From: Daphnia carinata
Lineage: Eukaryota; Arthropoda; Branchiopoda; Diplostraca; Daphniidae
DNA length: 64,000 bases
NCBI RefSeq assembly: GCF_022539665.2
Contig: NC_081339.1
Span: 2,690,017-2,754,016 of the forward strand
Direction of reading: 5' to 3'
Both the position numbers and the translations under genes were made by a program. Positions 23,816-36,198 of the stretch are shown piece after piece. The first letter of the stretch is position 1, and every line of letters begins with the position of its first letter. The notes under the pieces are model-generated. The model had not been told where the DNA came from. It did no database searches and saw nothing but the letters and a program-made list of their open reading frames with translations.

Positions 23816-24631
23816 AAAGGAAATTGAAATGCCACTAGGTTGATCGAAGATTGCCTCTTTCCGGCTGGCAATTTTGCTATGTCAATGAATCCAAGTTGCG
23901 AGAAGCCGTCTGGCTTCGGACCCAAAGGCTTTTGTTTCTTAGTATCCGCGAATTCGCAGTAGTTGTACAACAATCCATAACCAACCCGGCCGATTATCTT
24001 TTCTTTATACATCTTTTAAAACGCCATCAATGAATTTTGTTTTTTTATAACAGGGAAACCTCCTTTTTAATGCAGGTCTCCTGAAATTTGCCATCAACGT
24101 CATGATGACCTGCTGCTTGCAGATCGTGTCGGAAGCATAGCCTTGCCAAATTACAGACAGCACATTAACTTGCACGTGTATCCTTGACGTGACAGTTGAG
24201 ATTTGAATCTGGTCTAATGCTTGATAACACCCTCCTTGCTACCCCTATTGACTGGTACACGACCAAAGTTGTCAGCACTGATGGACTGGTAATGATGTTT
24301 CATTTCACAGTGCACCAGATGTAATCTTCGGACTTGTGTAGTTGCAAATTGCCTAAACTGTAACAAGAATGAACGACATGCAAGTTACCAACAAGCTCGT
24401 GCACGTTTCTCTATGTAACATCACCAATAAACTAAGATTTAACTAAGATTTCAATGATTTTAAAACAAATGTTGTGTTATACGAATCACGTATGATAGGA
24501 CGCAACGTAATACAGTTTCATTCGGAACTGAAATTTGAGTTATACGTTATGACACGTTTTATCTGGAGTTGGATTTGATTCTGAATCTGATCAGGTCTTA
24601 AAAACTGGATCTTTACGTCCGTAATACATCT

Positions 24632-24649
24632 CGGGGGGGGGGGGGGGGT
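24632..24649. repeat. Poly-G homopolymer
   Basis: A run of about 17 G in AT-rich surroundings. Long G runs are rare in this window, where homopolymers are otherwise A or T. Length in the assembly may be unreliable. Confidence 0.8.
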
Positions 24650-26165
24650 CTCCTTGGCTTTCGGTATCAGTAAGCTGAATGGGTATCGAAGGTATTCGAT
24701 TCCTACGTCATCACATTGGTAATGCGGGCCTACCGTGAGCTCAGACACGGGACACGTAATTGAAACGCGACCCCCTAATTCACAGCCGAGGAAAACCAGT
24801 GTCTCAATAATCGGCTTTCATCAACCGGACGAATGGAGAGCTCAGTGTCAAAAGGTGGTTCTTGGCCACCGGGATTTGCCCAGCAGTATGCCACCACATT
24901 TTTTGTGTGTCTACCGAATTCACAATCCTTTATTAATGAGCTACAAACCGTATCGGTATAGCGCAAGCTGTTACAGTTCCTTTGACTTACTATTGAACCC
25001 CAATCTTGTAAGATATAATGTAATAATTCGTTAGATAAATAATGAAATATAATGAAGGCAGGTATAATTGCTAGCCTGGTCATGATGAGGATTTAAATGA
25101 AGCAAGAGCATCGACCTTGTTGGAAAGGGACGGTACGGACTGTCGCAGGTTTCTTCAGAGGGCCGTTTCCCTATTTATTGGAAGGGTTTCCTTCCGTAAT
25201 TTTCCACGGCTTGTGCAACAATAAAAAATGAACAAGTCGAAAGGTTTTACGGAGCGAAGGGTATTGTTGCACTCCTACGCGAGTTTTCACGGGCAATTTC
25301 GCTCCAGCAGCTCCTTAAATTATTTTCATAGGCTTTCTTCAAAACTTTTGTGAACTACTAAGAGTATTCAAACTTGACTAATTAAAAATGTTGAATACCT
25401 TCGGTTCATCCAAATAAGTTCAGTCTTTGTTTTAGAAGAATTTCAGTGTCAATAAGCAATGCGGGTGAAGTAGGGATCCCCGTGTGATGGATGTGATGCT
25501 AACGAATGTTACGACCTTTAACGATGGGATCCATCGCATTTTCCTGTGGCGATCAATCCCCTCTTAAACGTACCCCCCATCGAATGTTTGTTGCTCTCGC
25601 TGCCCCATTTGTTTTATGGCGGAGGTGTAACCTTAAGATGGTAACATTCAGGCCGAGTGCTGTAGTAGAATCAACATTTAAAATCGGAAGTAAGGAGCTT
25701 CAATTGGTCTTCAACTGTTAAAATCCATAGTATGTACTACGTAGGCCTACTTGCTGATAAAGTGGCCGATATTTATTATTAAATTGACTTTACGAAAATA
25801 CATGGTTAAGTCCTTATCGCAGAACTAGTCGTTAAAATATGGATGTCTATAGATGCATTTGCGCTTCTGCTGCGTACTAAGTACCTCTACATGTTAGAGC
25901 TTCTTTTTGTACAGTTAGATAACACGATTAAAATGAGCTGTCGAAATTCTCGATGGTTCTAGTATTCGTGGGTTTGTGAAAGTGAACCTTCCTAAATATT
26001 GCGCGAAACCTACATTTATGATTAAAGAAATACTAAAAAATAAATAAATAAAAATCAAATAATAGATAAGATAGAGAGTTCGAGCAATCTGAATGGATTT
26101 TAATCCGTTTAATTCCTTTTTCCAACTTTGGCAACTTATTTTTGCTATGGATGAATAAGTGTATC

Positions 26166-26576
26166 TTACCACGTTAAAGCTGACAAATGTTTCCATCGTG
26201 CGCTATAATCTTTAACCATAAAATTTTCATTTGCAAAGCTGTATATAAAAATTGAAATGAATGTCCCATCTAACGTAATCGTGACTACATTGCGATGCGC
26301 GGATAAAATTTCTGGGTATCCAATCAGTACATATTTAAACGAAATCCTACACAGAGGCTTGGAATAAGAGAAATGAGTTTTCACGTCTATAACTGCGGAA
26401 TTAAAAACAAAAATCATCGATTCAACATTTACAATAATTGTTAAGTGATTCGGGAATAAGAGGCCCATTGCGAATGCAGTGTCACGCCAACTGATTCCGA
26501 ACGCACTCTGTAAATCAGGCAAGGGCGAGCAGATCTGCCCAGGCATGACAACCAACTTATCAAACAGACCCCTGCA
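26166..26576 (-). CDS. Orphan exon-like ORF, product unknown
   Basis: Minus-strand open frame of about 137 codons from a possible acceptor (ACGTTGCAG|GGG, near 26576), with a possible donor GTG|GTAAGA close to its 3' end. The protein is hydrophobic and beta-prone, ending near YSARWKHLSALTW. No start codon with context, no partner exon and no family I recognise. It may be an exon of a diverged gene, a relic or chance. Confidence 0.2.
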   Translation of the reverse strand, partial: CRGLFDKLVVMPGQICSPLPDLQSAFGISWRDTAFAMGLLFPNHLTIIVNVESMIFVFNSAVIDVKTHFSYSKPLCRISFKYVLIGYPEILSAHRNVVTITLDGTFISIFIYSFANENFMVKDYSARWKHLSALTW

Positions 26577-29500
26577 ACGTTAGGCATAGGGAAAAGTTCG
26601 ACGTATTCAAAATCTGATGGAAACTGATATTTGTTTTCTAGAATCTTTGAGAGTTCTAGTGCGAAATCAGGTAATAACGCCAGCGAACGATGAATTGTGC
26701 AGATTCTTTTTTTTTTCCCTCTTTCGTTTGATTTTGTTCGTATAGAAATAATTTGAAAAATTCAACCTTTTTTCCATTAAGACTAAAGTTTTGAAAAATG
26801 AACTGGTTAATGAAGACCCCAACTAAGTGGAATGCACAGCCCTTTGAAATTGGAAGCTCATTAGATCTAACAAGTTGTCGTCTTTGCCGGCATACGGTCC
26901 ATCCGTCAACCTACATGACCGTTGCGGCACACAGCGCATCCATTTCAATTCGAGGAGACATTTTGTTTGTTAGAGCTACAGATTGCTATAGGCCTGCGTA
27001 TTTTAAGTATGCGGATTTGCTTGTCCTGCGTGATGATCAGGCGGATGTATCAGTTTGGAATCCATTTCCGAATAGTTCAAGAGATTGAAAACCTTTTCAC
27101 TTTGTACATGAGTACTTCACGTTAAATTACCATACTGAAATCCGTAAGACTTGCTCAAAGTAGATCGCAAATCCGAGTCTTAACGTTTTGAAATCTGTCA
27201 TTGTATCGAAGAAGAACAAAGAATCATCGATGAGCAAGTGAACGATAACGATTAGTCTCTCAGGCAATCATTACATCGTTAAAAACAAACAGAAGTTAAC
27301 GACCCATTCCGCCACCAAAAAAAAAAATTACAGATGAAAGAAATTACGATTCTATGCAAAGACATCCGCAATTGATGTGAGCCAAGAATCATCTTTTGTC
27401 CCGGAGTGATTATTCCTTTTGAATGGTGAACAGCACCTTTATGTCACCCTGCACAGCTTCACATCTTCCAATAGCAATCAAATCACGGTGGGAAAAGGAA
27501 AAGACCGGAACTCATCATCGTATTACAATGAAATAGAACATGACGTAAAACCTTTTATAGATGTGGATGAATGGCCTTGGTTTTTTCTATGCTATACGTA
27601 TCGATTGAATTTTTATCGCTGATTGGACTGCAATGCAATTAAACACTAGGGAATCCAATACAGGAAAGCAAGAGAAACCAGAATTTTTCTATTGGCAATA
27701 TTCCGATTTCCGAAATAATTCCAACAACGTCCGACATGTACGTATCTGGCGGATGTCGACCTAAGCCACTTGAGCTGGCCACAAGGCATTCTTTCAAGAT
27801 TTCTGTCCTTTAAACATCGCCTATAATTACGATGTCTTTTATAGTTCGATAAATCGTAGGCGGGGGGTATATTTATATTTGTTCAGCTAAGAAACAGCAA
27901 TGAAACTTTAATTCTTTTTGTACGTATCATCACGTTCCATTTGAGACAGTAGAGTGCTTTTAGATCCAATCGAATTATATGGCATGCATGTTTGAAGGTA
28001 TCAAGAAAAGTAGCATCTTTCAAACTTACATTCGCAAAACATTTGAGATTGCTTTTACGTAAGGCATATATACAGTTAATTGATCGAATCAAACCTGCCT
28101 TTTTGATCGATCAAGGCAACAGAATTAGATGCAAAATCGAATAGGCGCAATATTGCGTTCGATTTCGTCGCGTTTTTAAACTTAAACAAGGCTTCTTCTC
28201 TTGACATTGGCACCCGAGTGCATATAGAAACTTTGGCGGAGTGAAAGAGATCGATCGCATCTTCCCCCCCACTATACGTCTACATAGACGATGAGCCGGG
28301 AATGAAGCGTTGCTTGCGCTGCGCGGTCAGTCAAATATATAAACTATCGATCTCTCTCCTTTTCGACTATGCACAGGGATGCTAACGTGCATCGAAGAGA
28401 GTGGGTATAACAACAACAAAACTAACTTTTTAAAACGCTTTTTTTCGTGTGCCGCATGTGTTAAAAAGCATCGAAGGGTGGAACAAACACAGAGCAAAAT
28501 GAGCTGGATACAGAAAGATATATACCACATGTATATAGAGGGAGCGAAAATGTTTGTCTTGGAACGCGATTGTTGGGGCGTAAACAAGCCATACTTGTCT
28601 TAGCCTTATATGAGGGCACACTTTTGATTTATGAAGTGCGACTCCAATCCGCCACGATTGAACTATATAGCGAACCGAACATTTTAAATGGAAGAACCAC
28701 AAAAAAAAAAAAAAATAGTACGCCCTCTTGATTTCACGCTTGTCCTAACAATCTTTAATAAGCCATTAATAACTTCGAGAGAATTTCTAAAACGCATGTG
28801 TCCTTAAAATCCTTTTTATTAATTTTTTTTTTTTTTAGTATGCAAATGCCACACGATTGTAGGCGGTACCAAGCATAGACAATCTGTTTATATTCGATAA
28901 CTTCTAACGAAAACTATTTTGCCCGTGATCACTTCTTCTCGAAATCCATCGTGTCCTAGCATATTCGCGCTGTCGAATCCGATGGGAGCTAGGATTTGTG
29001 ACGTCCCAATACAATTTTCGCACTGGTTAAGACTATAGACATCGTGCTCACACACATGCAGGACGTGGGATGTAATATCGCAAAGCCGACTGGGGATCAT
29101 CATTATTTCCATTTTAACGTTTCCAATGCGAACTTAAATTAAATGAAACACTGCTGGCATTGTCGGGCCGACGTATATACTACACAACCTACTGACACTC
29201 TGCGAAATGTAGAAGATCATTGCAATTTTCTTGAATGCATAGCTACGCAAACACAGTCTGGTTGAACACAATAGAGTAGTCGATGTTAAAGATACGGCAA
29301 AATTCACGAGTCAGCGACGCCTATTGTTGACGTTGGACCTCATTGTTTGAAATGTTTCTGGAAAATGCAAACTTTCTGATGTACTCTTGTTTACATGAAG
29401 GCTGTATAATGAACCAAAATAGATATGATCCTTATTTTTGTATATTTTTTATCTTGGACATATCTTCTATAGTTTCTCTCACACAAATATTGTTCGCTTC

Positions 29501-30527
29501 CCCTCGCTGACGTCGGACTTTGTTTTTAAACCCCTGTTAATGCTGTTTCGTAAGGGACACAGGGCAAAACAAAAAGGTAATGGACAACTACTACAGCCAA
29601 GCAATCCGTGTGCTTCCCAAAAATAGCCAAAGCGAAGACATAAGAAGAAAAGAGTCAAAATACATACAACAAACAAGGAAATTGAAAAAAAAATGATCGA
29701 TTAAAATGCTCGTCATGTACTGCCAATACATATATAATAATGTATACATTCATATTTCTTTTGTTTCTTTGTAATAAGAGTCGTCGTTTGCAACACTATA
29801 TCAGTCTATAACTGGCAATCATTGTATAGCAAAATCGCGACTTGATATATCGTTTCTCTGTTCTGTTCTCAAATATGTGTTAAATACATCAAAACAAATT
29901 CGAGCAGCGATTTGCCACTGTAACAATAGCCAAGATGTAACATGTACCATGCTGTTTAAACAGGTACATCTTTTTTCCTTTTTGTGTATATCATTTCGGA
30001 TAAATATTTTTCTGTTTAATGGGCGTGGAACGAATAGATTTTTTTCTTTGAATCCATTGAAAATTGATAGTCCGCGTTTGAAGATGCGTTTTTTTGTTTG
30101 TTTTTGATGTCTTGTATATAATTGTATCGTTAAACACAAAAAAAAAACGAAGGGCAATGGGATAGAATGAACCAGAGAAATCAAACGAGCGAAAATCATA
30201 TAAATATATCGAATGCGCTATTTTCAGTCTGTCGAAACGATGCTGCGGCGTTTGGAATTTTCTAAAAATGTGGACACGGCCGGCACAGGGGAGAAAATTA
30301 GCGATTCAAACGGAAAAGCGGGGAGAAGTCGCGATCTTCTTTTTTTTTTTTTTTTCCGTTTTCACCCCCAGAGACCTTTCAGATTATTCCAGCCTGATTC
30401 ACGTTTTCGTGACCATTCCATACCTGAATAATAATCCCCCACACACATACAAAAAATAAAAGGGTGGAGTTACACACAAATGTCAATCGATTTTTAGATT
30501 AAGTTTTGTGTTTTTTGAAGGAAACAT

Positions 30528-32426
30528 TTAACGGAGTAAACCTTTTGCGACAGCGGCAGGTATTTCACGCTTACCCCAAGCTCCGCGCAGATTGTTCCAG
30601 TTTCGCTTGTAGCCGGCCGCCATGGCCGACAGAGCCCGTTTGCCCCAAGCACCTTGCATCTGGTTCCAGGCCCTTTTGTTCACCAATTCTCCATTTTCAT
30701 CATCCTGCATCAAAAATTTAAGAAACAAAAAATAAACAAGTTGGGTTAATACTTTCATTTACGTTTCGATAACGTGAATAGGGACAGCAACACGAAAATT
30801 TATTGGGACACGTCAGGCAACCAATCGACCTAAGGGTCCCATCGACTCAATGGGCGCTTGTTAGTTTCCGGCGTCAAACAACAAATAGATCAAGATAAGA
30901 AAAAACTTCGTCAAAACGTCAGTTGAACAAAGGCGCAATCGAAGGTTGCGTCGTTCGTAACGTCTGTTCGTTTCGTTCGGGCTCGTGAGAAAGTAGGAAC
31001 ACTGGGACACGTGGGGAGTAGTGGGCGGTTGAGTGCGACTGCAACATGGCAGAGATCTCATTTTGTTGCTTGCAGTGACACAAACTTTTGTATAGAACTT
31101 TGTCGCTTGAATAAACGGACGCTATACGTGTTACGCTTTGAATTGCGTTATAAATTGACGTAACACAACGGTTCTGCGCTATTCTTTTATTATCGTAATT
31201 TTCTAGATTTTTTTGTATGTGGGAAAAAGATGTTCCATGCGAGGGGCTCGTCAACGAAAAAAAGAACCGACTGACCTCGACAAGTTTGGCCGTCGGTTGA
31301 TCATCATCTCTCAGGTAGAGTTGGTCACCGGAGAGCATGAGAAGTAAGTCGTTGTTGCCAATGCCATCCAGATTTGGAGTGCCGCTTCGTTTGCCCCAAA
31401 CACCTTGCATTTTATTCCAACCGGAGCGTTTGGTAGTGTCCAACTCGTCCGAATCGCTCACGTCCTCACGTTCCGTCTGTTCCACTGATTGATCCTCTTG
31501 GCTGTCGACTTGTCCGTCAACGGGTGTCCGCTTACCCCAGGCGCCGTGCAGTTGGTCCCATCGGCGTTTACCCCACACGCCGTGCAATTGGGTCCAGCTC
31601 CTTTTGCCCCATCCTTGTTGCGATAAATCCGACCAAGCTCGTTTCACCATCTGCAACCAAAAGAAAACCACTAAGGAAAGAAACGAGTGGCAAAATGGCG
31701 AACGAAGTTTGCAAATCCTTTTTACAGGATGGAAAAGTTGGACGTGAGAGAAGAACTAATTGTAATCAAAGAGACGTACAAGAGTCAGATGATGGCAAAA
31801 GGGGAGGGGGATGTGTTTACCCGTTGCGGAGTCACGTCGTGCAAGGTAGCCGATTCGTCTGACTGTTGCTGGCTCCGTTTGCCCCACATTCCTTGCATCC
31901 GGTTCCAGTTTCGTTTATCCTCAGTGCCCCTCCAATCGTTTGGTGTCAGCTGCAGCGAAGCGGCGGCTGCTAGTTGATGGCCCTGCAAACGTTATTCCAC
32001 TTCTTTATAAGTTTGTTCTGTTACAAAACTTTTATTGATAAAGTCTATGTCTTTCGAAGTATCATCAGTTTTGGCTTCGAAATCTTTTACTTTTTTTTTT
32101 TTTATGTTCAATAGAGATAGCTTATTGATTTCAATATAACGCAAATTTTGGACGTGTGACATCTTAATATACAGCGGGAAGTGTGGCTGTTATAAAACCT
32201 TATTATCAGCTTGAGCCGGCTGTTCTTGCTGTTCGCGAGACGGTTCCAACTGCTGCTGGAGCTCGACAAGCCCGGCCACTTGATTGGGTTCGAGCCGCTG
32301 TGACGGCGTCTGCTGGGTGTTGATGGCGGCGATCAGCGAAACCATCAGTAATAACGGGCACTGCCAGAACTGCATGATGATCCGATCTGATGTCCGCACA
32401 TGTTGGCAATTGCACGTAAACGCCAT
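30528..32426 (-). CDS. Mip: Allatostatin-B / myoinhibitory peptide (MIP) preprohormone
   Basis: Secreted neuropeptide precursor. Exons 32199-32426, 31821-31982, 31276-31650 and 30528-30704 all join in phase 0 (313 residues). Two in-frame Mets are possible; the second, at 32375, starts a classical signal peptide (MQFWQCPLLLMVSLIAA). Dibasic-bounded peptides ending Trp-Gly-Lys-Arg predict seven C-terminal amides: NWNRMQGMW, AWSDLSQQGW, SWTQLHGVW, RWDQLHGAW, SGWNKMQGVW, AWNQMQGAW and NWNNLRGAW. Six show the family W(X)6W spacing; AWSDLSQQGW has W(X)7W. An acidic spacer separates the fourth and fifth. In arthropods these peptides inhibit gut muscle and, in some species, juvenile hormone synthesis, and act through the sex-peptide receptor; the role here is inferred. 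Every copy keeps its cleavage and amidation residues, so the gene looks intact. Confidence 0.96.
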
Positions 32427-35256
32427 GGTTGTTATTTTATATTGAAAAAAAGCACAGGGAAAGAAAAGACAATGTATCGATTTAAATATTTGTTAAAATA
32501 GACATTTGATCACGTAATCTACAACATAAAATCGTGATGCTATGTTACACTTGCACCCCCAATCTGGTTGGCTAATCATACCCGTCCTTATTTTCCTTTT
32601 TTTTTGCAGTCATAATTTAAGACAAGTCCTTATAACCGAAAGAGAGTGGGGGGAAAAAGCCAATTCATCCATTGCAATGCCCTGTCTACCATACGTTTCA
32701 GATTTTTATGGGCCCTGGTTCCCTTCCTTAGCGCTGTTAATGGTGATCCAAGGGACGCCAGGACGCTGCGGGATCAAATGGAAATCTCCTGTTACGACGC
32801 CGTGCTGCGCTGCAGCAACGGGAATTCGCAATCAAAAATGGGGATTCCTTTTTTGGTTTTTACTAAAGCATCATCATCTCTGCAGGAAGCTTTTTACCCC
32901 CTGTCTCCAACATTTCATTTAAAGTAGTTAACGCATTTCCCGCAAAGAAGGAATTAGAAATCGAGTAGTAATGAACCTGCCGATGCTACGTCAGACTTAC
33001 CTAAAGATTGCGTGGAAAACAAAGACGGATCTTCTGCTGATGTTGATCAAATTTCGGGAGACGATTAACTTGATTAATCTGGACAAATAAAACGATGACT
33101 AAGCGAGTTGAACGTTGAACCGAAACAATCCACAAGTAAAAAACAAAATTCGTTAATTGGAACTGTACGAATGGGAAACTGTGTGGGACCGTTGCTGTCG
33201 GCCCGACGCAATTCTATTCTCTGGAGCTGGTGGAGGAGCCACAGCCGGGTTATATACTGCATCGAGTGGAGGCAAGAGCTTCTCGTGATGTCACCAGTGA
33301 CGTTGTTTTGTCCTTTCCGCTCATTGGTTCCTGTATCTCCTCCCCTAGACTGACGATCCCCAACTTCTTCGGACACCTCCCTTCCCCTATAGACAAGTAT
33401 CACACCTGTTGGTGCTACCATCCGCTTAGCCATTCATCCTCCCCCTCTTCGCCTTGTTATATTTGTCACCAAATCAGACGAATAAGGATTACACACAAAA
33501 TGAGAAAAAAAAAAGGCCGGAACATATTGCATCAACAGTGGCTTTGCTTATCAATCTTTGTGTTCCGACACATGGCTTTTCGACTCGCAATCAGACGCAA
33601 AGGCTATATCACATGTAATTGTACAATAAAACGGTCTGGGATAAGGGACGGTAGTAAAACGTCCTCGGGTAGCGCTAATTAGAACGATCTATTTTGCTCT
33701 CGTTCGTTTGCGCGGTTTCTGCTTATTAGAAAATGACTGGGACTATCTGTTCGATCTCGCCGCCGTGTTAAAGAGCGGCCGACTACACACGAACATTTAA
33801 TTAGACTAGAAAGGTTTGGTGTACGCACCGAGCGTCACTGGTGAAGATTGATCTGCTGTATAGGTATACACAACAGGTAGGAGTGTATATGCCGTCCCAA
33901 TTGTGCGTCCATGTGTGCCTTTGTGTCGTAATAAGCGGTGTGGTTGGCGGCATTAACTTTCTGTTGAAGATAAAAGGCTCTCGTCTTCTGTGAAACCCTC
34001 CACCATGACGGTATAAAACTTTTGTTTGATCAATTTAAATTAACAGAGACCCTTGAAGCGTCTACCCGGTGAGGTCTGCTTCGTTGAATTGATCTTGACC
34101 ACTTTGACATGTTTATAGCGTAAACGTTTGTAATATTATGTTGTGGAACTAAAAACATTTTTTAAAGCTATTAGATGTTGGTTGCTAATTGAAATTGTAG
34201 AACAATGTTTAAATGGGAATAGGGTCTTTAAAAAAAAAAGAGGATGAAACATTCTGTTGTGCTTCCGGGTCCTGGCACTGTAAGCCGTCAAGTTCCAAGA
34301 CAAACTTTGCAAGAAAGCAGAGGGGATATAAAGAAGCTGTTTGGGAGGCAAAAAACATCGCTTCGCGAAAGACTTTGACATATAGAACGCAAAGATGCAA
34401 AAACATCCGGATTGCCGTTGGCAAGTGCACGTCATCGATTTGTTATAAGAATGAGGGATGCGATGTCACATCTTGTCATGGAAAAATTCAGTTGAAAACA
34501 ACTAGGAAGGCTCCCCGGATGAAAGACTTTGTTTACTTTATACAGCCAAAGTCGTTTGCTTGAGAAGAGATTGGATGGACATCCAAGAACAGTGTCACAA
34601 CGGTTAGTTTATAATGGATGAGCAGACAATAGGATCTGATGGCTCTTAATATAGGGGCATACCTTTCCAGTTAAAGGCAATTAAAGTGCTTGAGAGTTTT
34701 GTTCATGCATTACATAAATAATTGATTAGGGATTATTATTTTTTTTTTGCTTATTCCGTTACGCAAGTTTCCATATGTTCATGAGAAAACATAAGAAGTA
34801 GTATGTCTCCAACGATTTAAACGTGTTATCTTGAATGAGACAAGACTATCGCTGAGCGTTAATTAATTAATCTTGAAAACAATATTTACAAAAATAGAAT
34901 TCAAAGCGTTTAGAAAGTGATTGCGCTTCCGGGTTTAGCGAACTAATAGGCTACGATCTTTCAACGTAAGTTTCAGTGAAACTAAAAAACGTAAAGCAAC
35001 CCAAGGTCACTTTTTCATTTTGACTACGTGAAATCGCACCGTTTAAACGTTTGGTTTTCGTATTCAATTGTTTTCCAAAATCGAGTTCAGCTCCTCCTTC
35101 TTGGCTGCAGGCAAAAACGTGTTGATGACGATTTACTACCCCCCTTGCATTAGTTCATTTAGCCTTTCATCGTCGGGGACTGAGATAGCTATTTGTACTC
35201 TCTTAATTGTTCTGCCCGTTTGGCTTTCGTTCCGTAACTTGTGCAGTTTTGATGAA
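32427..35256. other. 5' region of the allatostatin-B gene and flank of BTB gene 6
   Basis: No further gene supported. A 116-codon plus-strand ORF at 34213-34563 is Lys/Cys-rich without recognisable motif. The open frame of BTB gene 6 extends upstream to 35068, but only its in-frame ATG at 35257 fits the family N-terminus. Confidence 0.5.
33250..33256 (-). promoter_or_regulatory. Candidate TATA box for the allatostatin-B gene
   Basis: Minus-strand TATATAA in GCAGTATATAACCC, followed by GC-rich sequence. It lies about 825 nt upstream of the first start codon, so a 5'-UTR intron would be expected. A CRE-like stretch (TGATGTCACCAGTGACG, 33289-33305 region) lies just upstream, as is common for neuropeptide genes. 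Inference from position and motif only. Confidence 0.4.
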
Positions 35257-36198
35257 ATGGCATCAGCCGAAAAAGTGAGAGATAATTTGTTCTTTATTTC
35301 GTGGTGCACGGGTAACTCTACTGCAGCGAACGGCCTAGTAACAGTTACGAATCTGCCCAACGTTTTCACATCGTGCCAACTAAATTATAGTTTATGTGGA
35401 ACACAACTCAATCTGGAACTGAATTTTGTGCTGTCGAAAACCATAAAACCAAAGAAGCTCGAAACAATTTCCATTTTGGCTACTAATGATGGTGTCAAAC
35501 AGAAAATGATTTTGAGCGGAAAAAATTGGAAAACTTCATGGACAAGACAGACGCAAACGACTCGTTGTGCTTACGGATGCCAACCTCATTCGATCATTTC
35601 ATTTGACCTACTGATTGATTTAACTCCTAATTTGGCGTTGACTGTGACCAAAGGAGCAAAGAATGTCCTGGATCACATTTTGAATCTGTGGAAAACGAAG
35701 ACGTTGTCTGATGTCACATTCAGATGCAGTGGCACAGATATTAAAGCTCATGTCATGATTGTGGCCTCTTGCAGCCCTGTATTGGCTGCCATGTTTGCCA
35801 ATGATTTCAAGGAAAAAACCGAGAAAGTTGTTGAAATCAAAGATATCACCGCAAACACTTTCTCCCGTCTCCTTCGCTTCATGTACGTCGGAGATGCATC
35901 CCTGGATACTGTCGCAGAAGAAGAAATATGCGAATTGCTGGTTGCGGCTGATAAGTATCGTATTGATACTTTACTAGAAGATAGCGCACTTCATTTGTCC
36001 CAAAGTTTGAAAGTGGAAAACGCTTCACGATTTCTCGTCTTGGCGCATCTTCACAATTCATCTGTTTTGCACGAAAAGACATTGGAGTTTATGTCGAAAA
36101 ACTCCAAAGCCGTTTGGTCGCGAAAGGATTGGATGGAAATTATCAAGAATTATCCAGAACTCTGCTTTCAAGCAACGCAATTTATGTTAGGCCTCTGA
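35257..36198 (+). CDS. BTB/POZ-domain protein (BTB gene 6)
   Basis: 313 residues from the ATG that places the family signature EKVRDNLFFISW at residues 5-16. The frame is open for 63 more codons upstream but begins with TTG, so the longer start is not preferred. The BTB region (about 140-220) has LNLWKTKTLSDVTF, IKAHVMIVASCSPVLAAMF and then FSRLLRFMYVG. BACK-like helices follow (ADKYRIDTLLEDS, LAHLHNSSVLHEKTLEF). This gene and BTB gene 7 resemble each other more than the minus-strand cluster: both have LNLWKTKTLS before the first BTB strand and lack the LW(M/I)DF lead-in. The Pro of the EPEVF motif is absent (ITANTF), so Cullin-3 binding is less certain. Confidence 0.88.
   Translation: MASAEKVRDNLFFISWCTGNSTAANGLVTVTNLPNVFTSCQLNYSLCGTQLNLELNFVLSKTIKPKKLETISILATNDGVKQKMILSGKNWKTSWTRQTQTTRCAYGCQPHSIISFDLLIDLTPNLALTVTKGAKNVLDHILNLWKTKTLSDVTFRCSGTDIKAHVMIVASCSPVLAAMFANDFKEKTEKVVEIKDITANTFSRLLRFMYVGDASLDTVAEEEICELLVAADKYRIDTLLEDSALHLSQSLKVENASRFLVLAHLHNSSVLHEKTLEFMSKNSKAVWSRKDWMEIIKNYPELCFQATQFMLGL

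Larger units (their letters stand above)
20843..30527. other. Long gene-poor interval
   Basis: About 9.7 kb without a convincing gene. It holds the second copy of the BTB gene 3 intron segment, a retroelement-like trace near 23.7 kb, a poly-G run near 24.63 kb and an orphan exon-like ORF near 26.2-26.6 kb. A 74-codon minus-strand ORF at 28888-29112 has no recognised motif. Poly-A/T tracts are frequent (28699, 28825, 30340). Confidence 0.5.

Noticed and set aside
31524-31862. Plus-strand ORF of 112 codons
   Set aside because: Antisense of the allatostatin-B exon; the minus strand has the clear peptide repeats.
32542-32922. 126-codon plus-strand ORF
   Set aside because: Sits in the 5' region of the allatostatin-B gene, with overlapping alternative frames and no motif.
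34213-34563. 116-codon plus-strand ORF rich in Lys and Cys
   Set aside because: No motif, no splice partner, lies in intergenic DNA; chance frame is likely.
35068-35256. 63-codon N-terminal extension of BTB gene 6
   Set aside because: Begins with TTG; the ATG at 35257 aligns with the family N-terminus.
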